From assembly GCA_947473355.1 (NCBI GenBank), contig CANJCQ010000047.1, forward strand, positions 1 to 32,383: a DNA stretch of 32,383 bases. The letters run 5' to 3'. Source of the stretch: Sphingomonadaceae bacterium. Its GTDB lineage: Bacteria; Pseudomonadota; Alphaproteobacteria; Sphingomonadales; Sphingomonadaceae. Below, one piece after another: positions 1-7,290 of this stretch (position 1 is its first letter; every line of letters starts with the position of its first letter). The notes beneath the pieces are model-generated. The model worked only from the letters and a program-made list of their open reading frames with translations, did no database searches and was not told where the DNA came from. A program made the position numbers and the translations under genes.

Positions 1-65
1 GGGATCGGGGTCAGGCCTCGCTCCGCGATTGCATTGCCCAGAAATACGGCGATAGGATCAAGCAT
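1..65 (-). CDS. partial CDS, N-terminus only, function unknown
   Basis: An ATG at 65 on the minus strand opens a frame of 21 codons that runs off the start of the window (begins MLDPIAVFLGN). It overlaps the last 8 bases of the MerR-like gene upstream, an arrangement typical of translational coupling, so the two are probably one operon. Too little sequence is visible to identify a family. It may be the functional partner or target of the regulator, but that is inference from position only. Confidence 0.5.
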   Translation of the reverse strand, partial: MLDPIAVFLGNAIAERGLTPI

Positions 66-432
66 CAGTGTCTCCTGAAGATTTTGAATGTGTGGATTTG
101 CCAAGAGCGCGGGAGAGAACGTCACGCGTGCTCTGAATAATTGGCTCTATGCCTGCGCCCGACGCCAACTGGGCCGGGTCAATCACGAGAGTGATGCCCT
201 TAGCGATCGGGAACGGAATGCCGGCGGTAGCGCCAAGCAAAAGGCGTATAGCCGCGGGGGGGAAACCTAGCTCCTTGAGGCGCGAATAACGGGTTACCGC
301 TTCAACATGGTCTTCGCCGTAATCTGCGTTGGCACGCCCGCCCCGTGGAGGCGGCACGAAACCCTCCGAGATGAGGTATCGGATCTGACGCTCTGCCGTC
401 TCCGTCCGTTCAATGAGGTCTTTGAGTCGCAA
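58..432 (-). CDS. MerR-like helix-turn-helix transcriptional regulator
   Basis: The protein is about 124 residues if it starts at the TTG at 432. I prefer this to an upstream ATG at 474 because AAAGGA lies 6-7 bases before it, and the extra 14 residues of the longer form are encoded by AT-rich promoter-like DNA. The N-terminus (LKDLIERTETAERQIRYLISEG, split here as LKDLIERTETAE then RQIRYLISEG) has the MerR pattern of a first helix, a turn and the 'RxIRYLxxxG' recognition segment, then a wing rich in Gly/Arg/Pro and a 'YGEDHVEAV.RYSRLKELGF' second helix pair. The C-terminus is short and lacks the metal-binding cysteines of MerR/CueR types, so the effector is unknown. Two similar dyads lie directly upstream and could be its own operators. 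Confidence 0.75.
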   Translation of the reverse strand: MRLKDLIERTETAERQIRYLISEGFVPPPRGGRANADYGEDHVEAVTRYSRLKELGFPPAAIRLLLGATAGIPFPIAKGITLVIDPAQLASGAGIEPIIQSTRDVLSRALGKSTHSKSSGDTDA

Positions 433-445
433 TGGCGTTCCTTTC

Positions 446-510
446 GACAATATATTTGTCAAAAAGAACGCCAAGAGTCAACCTGTTTCTACAAATATCT
501 TGTCAAAAGG
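446..510 (-). promoter_or_regulatory. duplicated dyad upstream of the MerR-like gene
   Basis: Two copies of ACAA-N5-TTGT followed by CAAAA occur at 447-459 and 491-503, 44 bases apart, just before the proposed start of the MerR-like gene. On the minus strand each copy overlaps a TTGACA hexamer. This looks like a promoter with two binding sites for one dimeric regulator. Autoregulation by the adjacent MerR-like protein is inference; no convincing -10 hexamer at standard spacing was found. Confidence 0.45.
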
Positions 511-789
511 GAATTTGGGGCAATTCGAGATAGAGCAGAACCAAGTGCAGACACGGGCCAGGCTCCAGTGGCCAGGTCTGGGCCCCTCGCAAAAAACCGA
601 AACTTTCGGGGCCTGCCCGGCTGAACTCCGGATCAAGGCAAAGGGCCAAATTCTATTTTTTGGCATCGCAAGTAGGGGGGTGTTGAGCCGAGAGCAGGCT
701 ATAGAGCGAGAGCTTATATGCGACCTCTCCGTCTTTGTTGCCCGTCTGCACAGGTAGCTGTTGCGTCGGGGGAACATGGAGTGATCGAC
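511..789. other. non-coding stretch with no recognisable gene
   Basis: Between the MerR promoter and the IS21 remnant I see no reading frame with recognisable protein sequence. The open frames here do not resemble known families and overlap each other on both strands. The region is best read as accessory DNA debris on the edge of a mobile region. Confidence 0.5.
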
Positions 790-867
790 ATGGCGTTATT
801 GAGCGTAATCCGGCGCTGGCATTTCCGTGAGGGGATGCCGATCCGTGAGATTGAGCGGCGCAATAAG
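790..867 (+). pseudogene. remnant of IS21-family transposase IstA, N-terminal stub
   Basis: The frame from ATG 790 reads MALLSVIRRWHFREG then MPIREIERR, which is the conserved N-terminal helix of IS21-type IstA proteins (usual form: L..IR.WHFREGM.IREIAR.TGLSRNT). After about residue 26 the similarity stops abruptly: the expected 'TGLSRNTVRKYL' is absent and the downstream frame has no integrase core. IstA is normally around 500 residues, so more than 90% is gone. No istB partner or terminal repeats were found. The stub shows that the region left of the recombinase cassette has collected earlier insertions. Confidence 0.6.
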
Positions 868-1053
868 GTCGTCGGTATGTTCGTCCATGGACACACCACG
901 CCCGAGGCAGGGCAGGAAGTCCAGACCCAGCTTTCCCGGGGCAAGATACCATTGGACTTCACCTCCAACCGAAGCATTGGTCGGTGCATGAATCGCGGCC
1001 GAAGTAACCGGCCGCAGCCCTGACCGGCATGATCGGCAGGGCTTGGGGTGGTG
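868..1053. other. non-coding stretch between IS21 stub and recombinase cassette
   Basis: No supported gene is visible. Open frames on both strands continue through it but show no family similarity that I recognise. It probably contains the junction between the IS21 debris and the left edge of the DUF3489-DUF2924-recombinase cassette; no terminal repeat could be seen. Confidence 0.4.
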
Positions 1054-1074
1054 GGAGCAGCACGGTGCTGCTCC
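1054..1074 (+). promoter_or_regulatory. perfect 10-bp dyad just upstream of the recombinase cassette
   Basis: GGAGCAGCAC at 1054-1063 is repeated exactly inverted at 1065-1074 around a single G. It ends 18 bases before the proposed ATG (1093) of the first cassette gene. With a one-base centre it is better suited to a dimeric DNA-binding protein than to an RNA hairpin, so it could be an operator, perhaps for the DUF3489 protein encoded next to it (inference). Confidence 0.45.
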
Positions 1075-1092
1075 GACATGGAGAACCCCCCA

Positions 1093-1434
1093 ATGACCGA
1101 TACAACGAACGTTGAGCCCGCCACCAAGCGCCCACGCAAGATGGCGCGCGAGCCCAAGGCAGATGCCGGTGCCGACGCTGTGACCACAGATGTGGACGCA
1201 GCACCCCAGTCGATGGTCGCTTCCGCCAAACCGCAGACCAAGGCCGCGCAGGTCGAAGCCTTGCTGGCGCGCGAGGGCGGCGCTTCGCTGGGTGACCTGT
1301 GCAAGACAACCGGCTGGCTGCCCCATACAGCCCGAGCCTTCCTCACTGGCCTGCGCAAGAAGGGCCGCGCGATTGAACGTATCAAGCTCGATGGTGAGAC
1401 CCGCTATACCATCGCATCAGCCATTGCCTCATGA
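1093..1434 (+). CDS. DUF3489-type small winged-helix-like protein
   Basis: The start at 1093 is chosen because GGAGA lies 9 bases upstream; an in-frame ATG at 1078 is possible. The product is about 113 residues. The first half is low-complexity and basic (ATKRPRKMAREPK), rich in Lys, Pro and Ala. The second half (roughly residues 55-112) reads as a helix-turn-helix plus wing: 'AAQVEALLAREGGASLGDL', 'TGWLPHTARAFLTGLRKKG' and 'IERIKLDGETRYTI'. This matches the DUF3489 family as I know it, a protein of unknown role found next to DUF2924 and serine recombinases in alphaproteobacteria. The stop overlaps the next start (ATGA). A role as a DNA-binding accessory or directionality factor for the recombinase is inference. 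Confidence 0.75.
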   Translation: MTDTTNVEPATKRPRKMAREPKADAGADAVTTDVDAAPQSMVASAKPQTKAAQVEALLAREGGASLGDLCKTTGWLPHTARAFLTGLRKKGRAIERIKLDGETRYTIASAIAS

Positions 1435-1856
1435 CGCGGCTTGCAAGGGATCTGGCTGCGCTGGCGACAATGTCGCCAGCGCAGCTGCGTGAGAGGTGGG
1501 CATTGGTTGATGCCAGTCCAGCGCCGTCGGTACCGACGCCCTTGCTGCGGAGGCTGCTGGCCCAGCGCCTGCAGGAGAAGCGCCATGGCGCCCTGCCGCT
1601 GCTGGTGGTTCGTGAACTGGAACGGGTTGCCTCAGCGAGCGGGACGATTGCTGAACCCGTGCGCCGGCAGATTGCGCTGACACCGGGCACCCGGCTCATC
1701 CGCGAATGGAATGGCCGGACTATCGCTGTTGAAGTCGGTGAGAGTGGCTTCTTATGGGAAGATAAGACTTACCGCTCGCTGAGCGAGATCGCCTGCGAGG
1801 TGACGGGCGCCCACTGGTCGGGCCCTCGCTTCTTCGGTCTTCGCCGCCATGGCTGA
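1431..1856 (+). CDS. DUF2924 family protein
   Basis: A 141-residue protein that starts inside the stop of the DUF3489 gene (ATGA) and whose own end overlaps the recombinase start by 8 bases, so all three genes are translationally coupled. It shows the DUF2924 pattern: an N-terminal helical part ('LAALATMSPAQLRERWALV', 'LLRRLLAQRLQEKR.G') and a C-terminal beta-rich segment with 'PGTRLIREWNGRTIAVEV', 'GFLWEDKTYRSLSEIA..VTGAHWSGPRFFGL'. The last segment is the family's most typical stretch. The biochemical role of DUF2924 is not established. Position suggests it helps the recombinase to bind or choose DNA, or controls its synthesis; this is inference. Confidence 0.8.
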   Translation: MTRLARDLAALATMSPAQLRERWALVDASPAPSVPTPLLRRLLAQRLQEKRHGALPLLVVRELERVASASGTIAEPVRRQIALTPGTRLIREWNGRTIAVEVGESGFLWEDKTYRSLSEIACEVTGAHWSGPRFFGLRRHG

Positions 1857-3528
1857 GAAGATACAGCGCTGCGCGGTCTACACCCGCAAGTCGACCGAGG
1901 ATGGGCTGGAACAGGAGTTCAACAGCCTCGATGCCCAGTATGAGGCCTGCACTGCCTATGCGCTGAGCCAGCGCCACGAAGGCTGGATTGTGGTGCCCGA
2001 GCGCTATGACGATGGCGGGTTCTCCGGCGGCTCCATGCAGCGCCCGGGCCTCAAGCGCCTTCTGGCCGACATTGCCGCAGGCAAGGTCGATATCATCCTC
2101 GTCTACAAGATCGACCGGCTCACCCGCAGCCTCGCCGACTTCGCCAAGATCGTCGAGGTTCTGGATGCGGCCGGTGCCAGCTTTGTCTCGATTACCCAGT
2201 CATTCAACACCACCACCAGCATGGGACGGTTGACCCTCAACATGCTGCTCTCCTTCGCCCAGTTCGAGCGCGAGGTCACAGGCGAGCGCATCCGCGACAA
2301 GATAGCCGCCTCCAAGCGCAAGGGAATGTGGATGGGCGGCCCGGTGCCGCTTGGCTATGAGGTCGAGGCCCGCAAGCTGGTCATCAATCCCCAAGAGGCT
2401 GAACTCGTCCGGCAAATCTACCAGAGCTATCTGGAAATGAGCTCGGTCGTCGAACTTGCTGACGAGCTCAACCGGCAGGGCCACCGCACCAAGGTGCAGA
2501 AGCGCGCCAGCGGCCCGCATCGCGGCGGCTGCATTTTCCGGCGCGGTACGCTCTACCACCTGCTGTCAAACCGCATCTATCTTGGTCAGATGGTCCACAA
2601 GGGCGAGCACTTCGCTGGCGAGCATCCGGCAATCGTACCCCAAGACCTTTGGGACAAAGTGCAGGAGAAGCTCAAGGCCAATGCCTCTGGAACATCGCGG
2701 CGCCTTCGCAGCCAGCAGCCAAGCCTGCTGGTTGGACTGGTGTTCGACGGCGAAGGCAGGTCAATGACACCGAGCCATGCCACCAAACCGGGCAAGCGAT
2801 ATCGCTACTATGTCACACGGCCGGACCAGCTCGACGATGCCCCGGCATGGCGGGTGTCGGCGCATGACCTTGAGCGACTGGTCTGCGAGCGGCTCTCTGA
2901 CCTGCTCACCGATCAGCAGTTCCTTTGCGATCTGGCGGAAGGCAACACGGCAGATGTCATCCAGCAGGTACTGGCAAGGGCAGACATCATGGCAGCCACT
3001 CTGCGCAGCGGTTCAGCGCGGGAGCAGGCAGGTATGCTTCCGGCAATGATCGCGCGCATCGATCTTCACGAGGCCGGGATCGATCTCACGGTCGACAAAT
3101 CCCTGCTGGGAAGCTCTCTGGGGCTGGAGGCCGCAGCTGACACAGCCAACTTGCAACTCATCCTGACGCTGCCCGCAACCAAGGTCCGGCGAGGTCACCA
3201 GCTTCGACTGGTCATCCTGGGACCGCAAACCATCTCCATCGATCAGGCTACCCGCGACGACAGGTTGGTGGCGCTTGTCGCTGAAGCATATCAGGCGCGG
3301 CAAATGATCCTTGCCAGCCCGGATCAATCCATCGCGGCCATTGCCGCCAGCAATGGGCGGTGCCGGACCCGGCTCGGCAAGCTCGCAGCAATCGGCTGCC
3401 TCGCGCCGGATATCGTCACCGCCATCGTCGAGGGACGCCAGCCGGCCACGCTCACCGCCCGCACCTTGCAGGACATCGATCTGCCCCTCGCCTGGGCCGA
3501 CCAGCGCGCGCTGCTCGGGTACGGCTGA
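1849..3528 (+). CDS. large serine recombinase (resolvase/integrase)
   Basis: A 559-residue site-specific recombinase. The catalytic resolvase domain spans about residues 7-160, with the nucleophile Ser15 in YTRKSTEDG, the 'YDDGGFSGGSMQRPGL' loop, the 'DIILVYKIDRLTRSLADF' motif and the 'TSMGRLTLNMLLSFAQFERE' helix E region. A recombinase domain follows (about 165-290). The usual zinc-ribbon place (about 300-330, 'GLVFDGEGRSMTPSHA...RYRYY') has the beta-ribbon pattern but no CxxC pairs, so it probably does not bind zinc. The C-terminal 200 residues include a terminal helix-turn-helix-like segment. Its frame overlaps DUF2924. Large serine recombinases integrate and excise elements at att sites; the nearby tRNA-Leu is a candidate landmark, but no att duplication was seen. 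No phage structural genes are present. Confidence 0.9.
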   Translation: MAEKIQRCAVYTRKSTEDGLEQEFNSLDAQYEACTAYALSQRHEGWIVVPERYDDGGFSGGSMQRPGLKRLLADIAAGKVDIILVYKIDRLTRSLADFAKIVEVLDAAGASFVSITQSFNTTTSMGRLTLNMLLSFAQFEREVTGERIRDKIAASKRKGMWMGGPVPLGYEVEARKLVINPQEAELVRQIYQSYLEMSSVVELADELNRQGHRTKVQKRASGPHRGGCIFRRGTLYHLLSNRIYLGQMVHKGEHFAGEHPAIVPQDLWDKVQEKLKANASGTSRRLRSQQPSLLVGLVFDGEGRSMTPSHATKPGKRYRYYVTRPDQLDDAPAWRVSAHDLERLVCERLSDLLTDQQFLCDLAEGNTADVIQQVLARADIMAATLRSGSAREQAGMLPAMIARIDLHEAGIDLTVDKSLLGSSLGLEAAADTANLQLILTLPATKVRRGHQLRLVILGPQTISIDQATRDDRLVALVAEAYQARQMILASPDQSIAAIAASNGRCRTRLGKLAAIGCLAPDIVTAIVEGRQPATLTARTLQDIDLPLAWADQRALLGYG

Positions 3529-3729
3529 GACCCAAACCCCGCACTTCTCAACTGCAGTCAGGATTTTGGCGCCAGAGACGGCGGCACTTTCTTGAGCCTT
3601 TGTTGCACCGATAGCGGCAGTCTCTGACTGCACCTGCGATTTACACCCGCACGAAATCCCGCAGAACTGCGCCATTCTGGGCGACTGAACCGCGAGAGGC
3701 CCCTTCAGGGGGAGTTACTCAGGACTGTT

Positions 3730-3816
3730 TGGTGCGGTCGAGAAGACTCGAACTTCCACGGGCTTTCGCCCACAACGACCTCAACGTTGCGCGTCTACCA
3801 GTTCCGCCACGACCGC
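3730..3816 (-). tRNA. tRNA-Leu (anticodon GAG)
   Basis: Read on the minus strand, the 7-bp acceptor stem GCGGTCG (3816-3810) pairs with CGACCGC (3740-3734), followed by discriminator A and an encoded CCA (3732-3730). The D arm contains GGAACTGGTAGAC, the anticodon stem CAACG/CGTTG encloses the loop TTGAGGT with anticodon GAG, a long class II variable arm follows, and the T arm is GTTCGAGTC. The long variable arm and anticodon identify leucine. It marks the border between the recombinase region and core genes. Confidence 0.95.
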
Positions 3817-3957
3817 ATAAATCGACAAGGCGGCCCAATCCATTCACGGGCCACCTTGCGGGGTAGGAGCGGGCCCTTAGCAAAGCACCAGAGGGCTAGC
3901 AAGGGCGATGCTGCAAGCGGCGGGGCGGACAAGGCACCAGACCGCCGCGACCGGGGA

Positions 3958-4929
3958 TCAGCCCGGCTTCCAGCCGATTTCGGCGATCTTGGCCGATTTG
4001 GGCACATCCGTGACCGCTTCGTTCACGCTGACGCTTTCACCCGGGGCAAGCTGGCGTTTGGCAGGGGCGACTTCCCAGCTGTAGACGATTCGTTCACGCG
4101 CGTCGCGGAGCACGATCAGGATCGTCGGCACGGTGCGGCGCGAGCGGCCGACATTGGTGACTGTGCCGCTGGCACCGAAGAACTCGGTGCCATTGGGCAA
4201 GGTCCGCCGGTCCTGGCGGTTGGCGGGGAAATCGAGCACCAGATCGGGCTGGGCCTCGGCGAAGGTCTGGTGCGACAGCGGCATCCAGTTGGGCAGGCCA
4301 TACCAGGCCACCGCGCCGATTGCCGCCAGCGACACGATGGCGAAGGCGACTGCCGCCCAGGTCCACAGCTTGAGCGTGTTAAGCCGCGGCCGGAACGGCG
4401 GCTCGTGCGCGAAGCTCGAATAGGAATCGCTGTCTTCATCCCAGCCGCGCTCTTCTGCCAGGGGAGAGAATAACGGCGCATCATCGGCGAAAGAGGGCGG
4501 CGGCACCGCTTCCTCAGCCGACGCGAAGGGAAGGTCGGGTTCCGGCAAAGCTTCGGTTGCCGCCTCGTCACCAATTGCGGCTTGATCCTGTGCTGCCGAC
4601 TCATCGCTGGCGGCAGCAGGCAATGACGCGTCAGATTCCGACGGAGATTCTGGCGGCACTTCAGCGGTGGCAGAAGGTTCAGGCTCGCTCCGGGTTTCAG
4701 GAGAGGTGATCTGCGGCTCTGGTTCCGCAAACCCGGCTGGCGGCGATGGAGCTGGCACCGGCGGTGGGGCAAGTGCTGCGGCCAACGGCTGGTCAGCCCG
4801 AACCGGCAGCGCCGCTTCCTGAAACCAGCTGTGGCGGCATTTGGCGCAGCGCACAGTGCGACCGTCGATCCCGATCGCACTGTCGGGCACGACATACCGG
4901 GTCGTGCAGGCGGGGCAGGCGATAATCAT
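3958..4929 (-). CDS. MJ0042-type zinc-ribbon, single-pass membrane protein
   Basis: About 323 residues from the ATG at 4929, chosen because the zinc ribbon normally begins at residue 1 ([16 protein letters not shown]); an ATG at 4947 would add six residues. The ribbon uses Cys5, Cys8, Cys28 and Cys31. A long Pro/Ala/Glu-rich linker follows (about 40-170), then one membrane helix (about 187-208, [23 protein letters not shown] in part) and a beta-rich C-terminal domain like DUF3426, with '[22 protein letters not shown]' and '[13 protein letters not shown]'. The family is common in proteobacteria with no firm function. It diverges from ftsE with 140 bases between start codons, a neighbourhood often seen in sphingomonads. 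Confidence 0.8.
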   Translation of the reverse strand: MIIACPACTTRYVVPDSAIGIDGRTVRCAKCRHSWFQEAALPVRADQPLAAALAPPPVPAPSPPAGFAEPEPQITSPETRSEPEPSATAEVPPESPSESDASLPAAASDESAAQDQAAIGDEAATEALPEPDLPFASAEEAVPPPSFADDAPLFSPLAEERGWDEDSDSYSSFAHEPPFRPRLNTLKLWTWAAVAFAIVSLAAIGAVAWYGLPNWMPLSHQTFAEAQPDLVLDFPANRQDRRTLPNGTEFFGASGTVTNVGRSRRTVPTILIVLRDARERIVYSWEVAPAKRQLAPGESVSVNEAVTDVPKSAKIAEIGWKPG

Positions 4930-5069
4930 GTCGCGCGTGTTAAGCATGATGCAGCGCCGCACGGCAAGCCTTGCCGGGGCGCTGGCGCGACGCATTACCC
5001 TTTTTTCCACATGGATTGACGGCTATAGACCCGAATAGCACCCTGCCGGACCGGACTATTGACCAGATC

Positions 5070-5810
5070 ATGACCAAATCATCCGACGGGGAAATCGTCC
5101 AGTTCGACAATGTAGGCCTGCGCTATGGCGCCGAGCGCGAGGTTTTGAGCGATATCAGCTTCACGCTCTATCCCGGAAGTTTCTATTTCATCACCGGGGC
5201 GAGCGGCGCCGGAAAGACCTCGCTATTGCGCCTGCTCTATCTTGCCCAGCGCCCCTCGCGCGGGATGATCCGCATGTTCGGCGACGATGCCATCACTTTG
5301 CCGCGCGAACGCCTGCCCGCGCTGCGGCGGCGGCTGGGGGTGGTGTTTCAGGATTTCCGGCTGGTGCCGCACCTCTCGGCCTTCGATAATGTCGCGCTGC
5401 CTTTGCGGATTTCCGGAGCTGCGGAAAAGGATGTCGAGAAGCCGGTGCGGGACATGCTCGACTGGGTTGGCCTGGCGGGGCGCATGGATGCGGCGCCAGC
5501 GGCTCTGTCGGGCGGCGAACAGCAACGCGTGGCCATCGCCCGCGCGGTGATCGGCCGCCCGGAAATACTGATTGCCGACGAGCCGACCGGCAACGTCGAT
5601 CCCGATATGGCGGTCAAGCTGCTGCGGCTGTTCGAAGCGCTCAACCGACTGGGTACGACTGTGCTGGTTGCCACTCACGACATGCATCTGCTGCAAAAGG
5701 TGCCAGATTCGATGATCATGCGGCTCGACAAGGGCCGGTTGATGGACCCCACCGGGGCGCTGCGCTTTCCGCCGCGCCGCCCTGCGCAGCCCCGGCAGAT
5801 GCCGACATGA
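5070..5810 (+). CDS. ftsE: cell division ABC transporter ATPase FtsE
   Basis: A 246-residue cytoplasmic ATPase that with FtsX forms the complex that couples septal ring constriction to activation of peptidoglycan hydrolases. All ABC motifs are intact: Walker A GASGAGKT (43-50), Q-loop Gln94 in VVFQDF, signature LSGGEQQ (146-152), Walker B ILIADE (166-171) and the switch His203 in ATHD. The 'FQDFRLVPHLSAFDNVALPL' stretch is typical of FtsE. The start at 5070 is preferred to an upstream in-frame codon because upstream residues are not FtsE-like. The stop overlaps ftsX (ATGA), giving a coupled operon that continues through four more genes. Confidence 0.95.
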   Translation: MTKSSDGEIVQFDNVGLRYGAEREVLSDISFTLYPGSFYFITGASGAGKTSLLRLLYLAQRPSRGMIRMFGDDAITLPRERLPALRRRLGVVFQDFRLVPHLSAFDNVALPLRISGAAEKDVEKPVRDMLDWVGLAGRMDAAPAALSGGEQQRVAIARAVIGRPEILIADEPTGNVDPDMAVKLLRLFEALNRLGTTVLVATHDMHLLQKVPDSMIMRLDKGRLMDPTGALRFPPRRPAQPRQMPT

Positions 5811-6760
5811 ACCTGAAACTGCCCGGAGTCTCGGCCTTGGCCCGCAGCTGGAAGCCGACCGCCGGCGGCGCGGAGGCCCGGCTGGTGCCGCAGGCGCGCC
5901 TTTCGGGGCCGATGCCCTGGGTGATTGCGATCATGGTGGCGCTGACAGTGCTTGCCGCCGCCACCGGGCTTTCGCTCCGCAACACCGCGCGGGCCGCTAA
6001 AGCAGAGCTATCGGGCGGGGTTACGGTGCAGATCGTCGAGCCCGAAGTTGGCACGCGGGCGCGCCAGGCCCAGGCGAGCATGGCGCGGCTGCGCACGCTG
6101 CCGGGGATCGCCTCGGTGCGGCAGGTGCCGCAGGATGAAGTCGATGCGCTGATCGAACCCTGGCTCGGAGACGGCGACGGTGCCGAACGGGGGGATATTG
6201 ATGCCGACGCCATTCCCGTGCCCACGCTGATCGATGTGCGTATGTCCGGAGCGGTCACGCCGCAGCGGCTTGCCCAGCTTCGCGGCGCCCTGCGTGACGT
6301 AGCGCCCTCCGCGCGGGTCGATGCGCAGTCGACATGGCTGCGCCCGGTGTTCGACGCAATCCAGTCACTGCAGTGGCTGGCGCTGGCGATGGTCGCGCTG
6401 CTGGCCTTCACCATGGCCTCGGCGGTTCTGCTGGCAGCGCGTTCGGCGCTCGGGGCCAATCGCGATACCATCGAGATCGTCCATCTGCTGGGCGGCACTG
6501 ACAGCCAGATTGCCCGGATCTTCCAGCGCTGGATCGGCATCGACGCAGCTGGCGGCGGCGTGCTTGGCTTTGCCATGGGGCTGGTTGCGGTGCTGTTTCT
6601 TGGGCGCCGGTTTGCATCGCTGGGCGCGGGTCTGGTCGACAGCGGAGCGCTGGGCTGGGGCGACTGGCTGCTGCTTGCGCTGATTCCCATCCTTGCTGCG
6701 GCGCTGGCCATGCTGACCGCGCGGCTGTCGGTGATGCGGGCGCTGCGGCGATTGTTATAA
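5807..6760 (+). CDS. ftsX: cell division protein FtsX
   Basis: A 317-residue inner membrane permease-like partner of FtsE. It has a cytoplasmic N-terminus rich in basic residues, a first membrane helix at about 36-57 (PWVIAIMVALTVLAAATGL), a periplasmic domain of roughly 130 residues with the 'VPQDEVDALIEPWLG' motif typical of alphaproteobacterial FtsX, and three more helices near 190-212, 242-265 and 282-305. The 'EIVHLLGGTDSQIARIFQ' coupling-helix region that contacts FtsE is present. The stop shares one base with the start of the next gene (TAATG). Confidence 0.93.
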   Translation: MNLKLPGVSALARSWKPTAGGAEARLVPQARLSGPMPWVIAIMVALTVLAAATGLSLRNTARAAKAELSGGVTVQIVEPEVGTRARQAQASMARLRTLPGIASVRQVPQDEVDALIEPWLGDGDGAERGDIDADAIPVPTLIDVRMSGAVTPQRLAQLRGALRDVAPSARVDAQSTWLRPVFDAIQSLQWLALAMVALLAFTMASAVLLAARSALGANRDTIEIVHLLGGTDSQIARIFQRWIGIDAAGGGVLGFAMGLVAVLFLGRRFASLGAGLVDSGALGWGDWLLLALIPILAAALAMLTARLSVMRALRRLL

Positions 6761-7290
6761 TGCTGAAGCGTCTCGCCCTCGTGGTGGTGCTGGCATGGGC
6801 GCTGGGTTTTGCCTGGTTTGCCCTGACCCTGCCCAAGCCGCTCGGCAGAGCCAAGACCGACGGGGTGATCGTGCTGACCGGCGGCGAAGGGCGGGTTGCG
6901 CGGGGACTCGAAGTGCTGCGCAAGGGCTGGGCGCAGAAGTTGTTGGTCTCTGGAGTGGACCGCGAGGTCCGCCCACGCGAATTTGTCGCCGTCTATAATA
7001 TCAGCGCCGCCCAGATGGCCTGCTGCGTCACCCTGGGCTTCGAATCGGTCGATACCCGCAGCAATGCCCGCGAGGCAGCACGCTGGATTGCCGCGAACAA
7101 ATTCCGCTCGGTGCGGCTGATCACAACAGACTGGCATATGCAGCGTGCGGTTTATGAACTGTCCATGATGCAACCCAAGGGGGTTGTGGTCCTGCGCGAC
7201 GCGGTCGCCTCGCAGCCGTCGTTGGAGACCCTGTTCACTGAATATCACAAGCTGCTCGCGCGCTATGCCGAGCACTTGTTGGGCAGATGA
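6760..7290 (+). CDS. YdcF/SanA-like DUF218 membrane-anchored protein
   Basis: A 176-residue protein with an N-terminal membrane anchor (about residues 4-22) and a DUF218 domain: 'DGVIVLTGGEGRVARGLEVLR' at the front, 'SNAREAARW' in the middle and 'LITTDWHMQRAVYELS' near the end. Characterised relatives such as ElyC and SanA act in envelope and peptidoglycan or lipid-carrier homeostasis, but no single reaction is proven for the family. It sits between ftsX and a phosphatidate-type acyltransferase with overlapping reading frames at both ends, which fits a role in cell envelope growth. Confidence 0.85.
   Translation: MLKRLALVVVLAWALGFAWFALTLPKPLGRAKTDGVIVLTGGEGRVARGLEVLRKGWAQKLLVSGVDREVRPREFVAVYNISAAQMACCVTLGFESVDTRSNAREAARWIAANKFRSVRLITTDWHMQRAVYELSMMQPKGVVVLRDAVASQPSLETLFTEYHKLLARYAEHLLGR

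Noticed and set aside
3553..3632. Inverted repeat TGCAGTCAG / CTGACTGCA after the recombinase gene, possible att or terminator
   Set aside because: Arms are only 9 bp, about 60 bp apart, without a T-run or matching copy elsewhere; too weak to call an attachment site.
5016..5044. Promoter for ftsE with TTGACG
   Set aside because: The -35-like hexamer has no acceptable -10 hexamer at 16-19 bases, so it was not listed as a feature.
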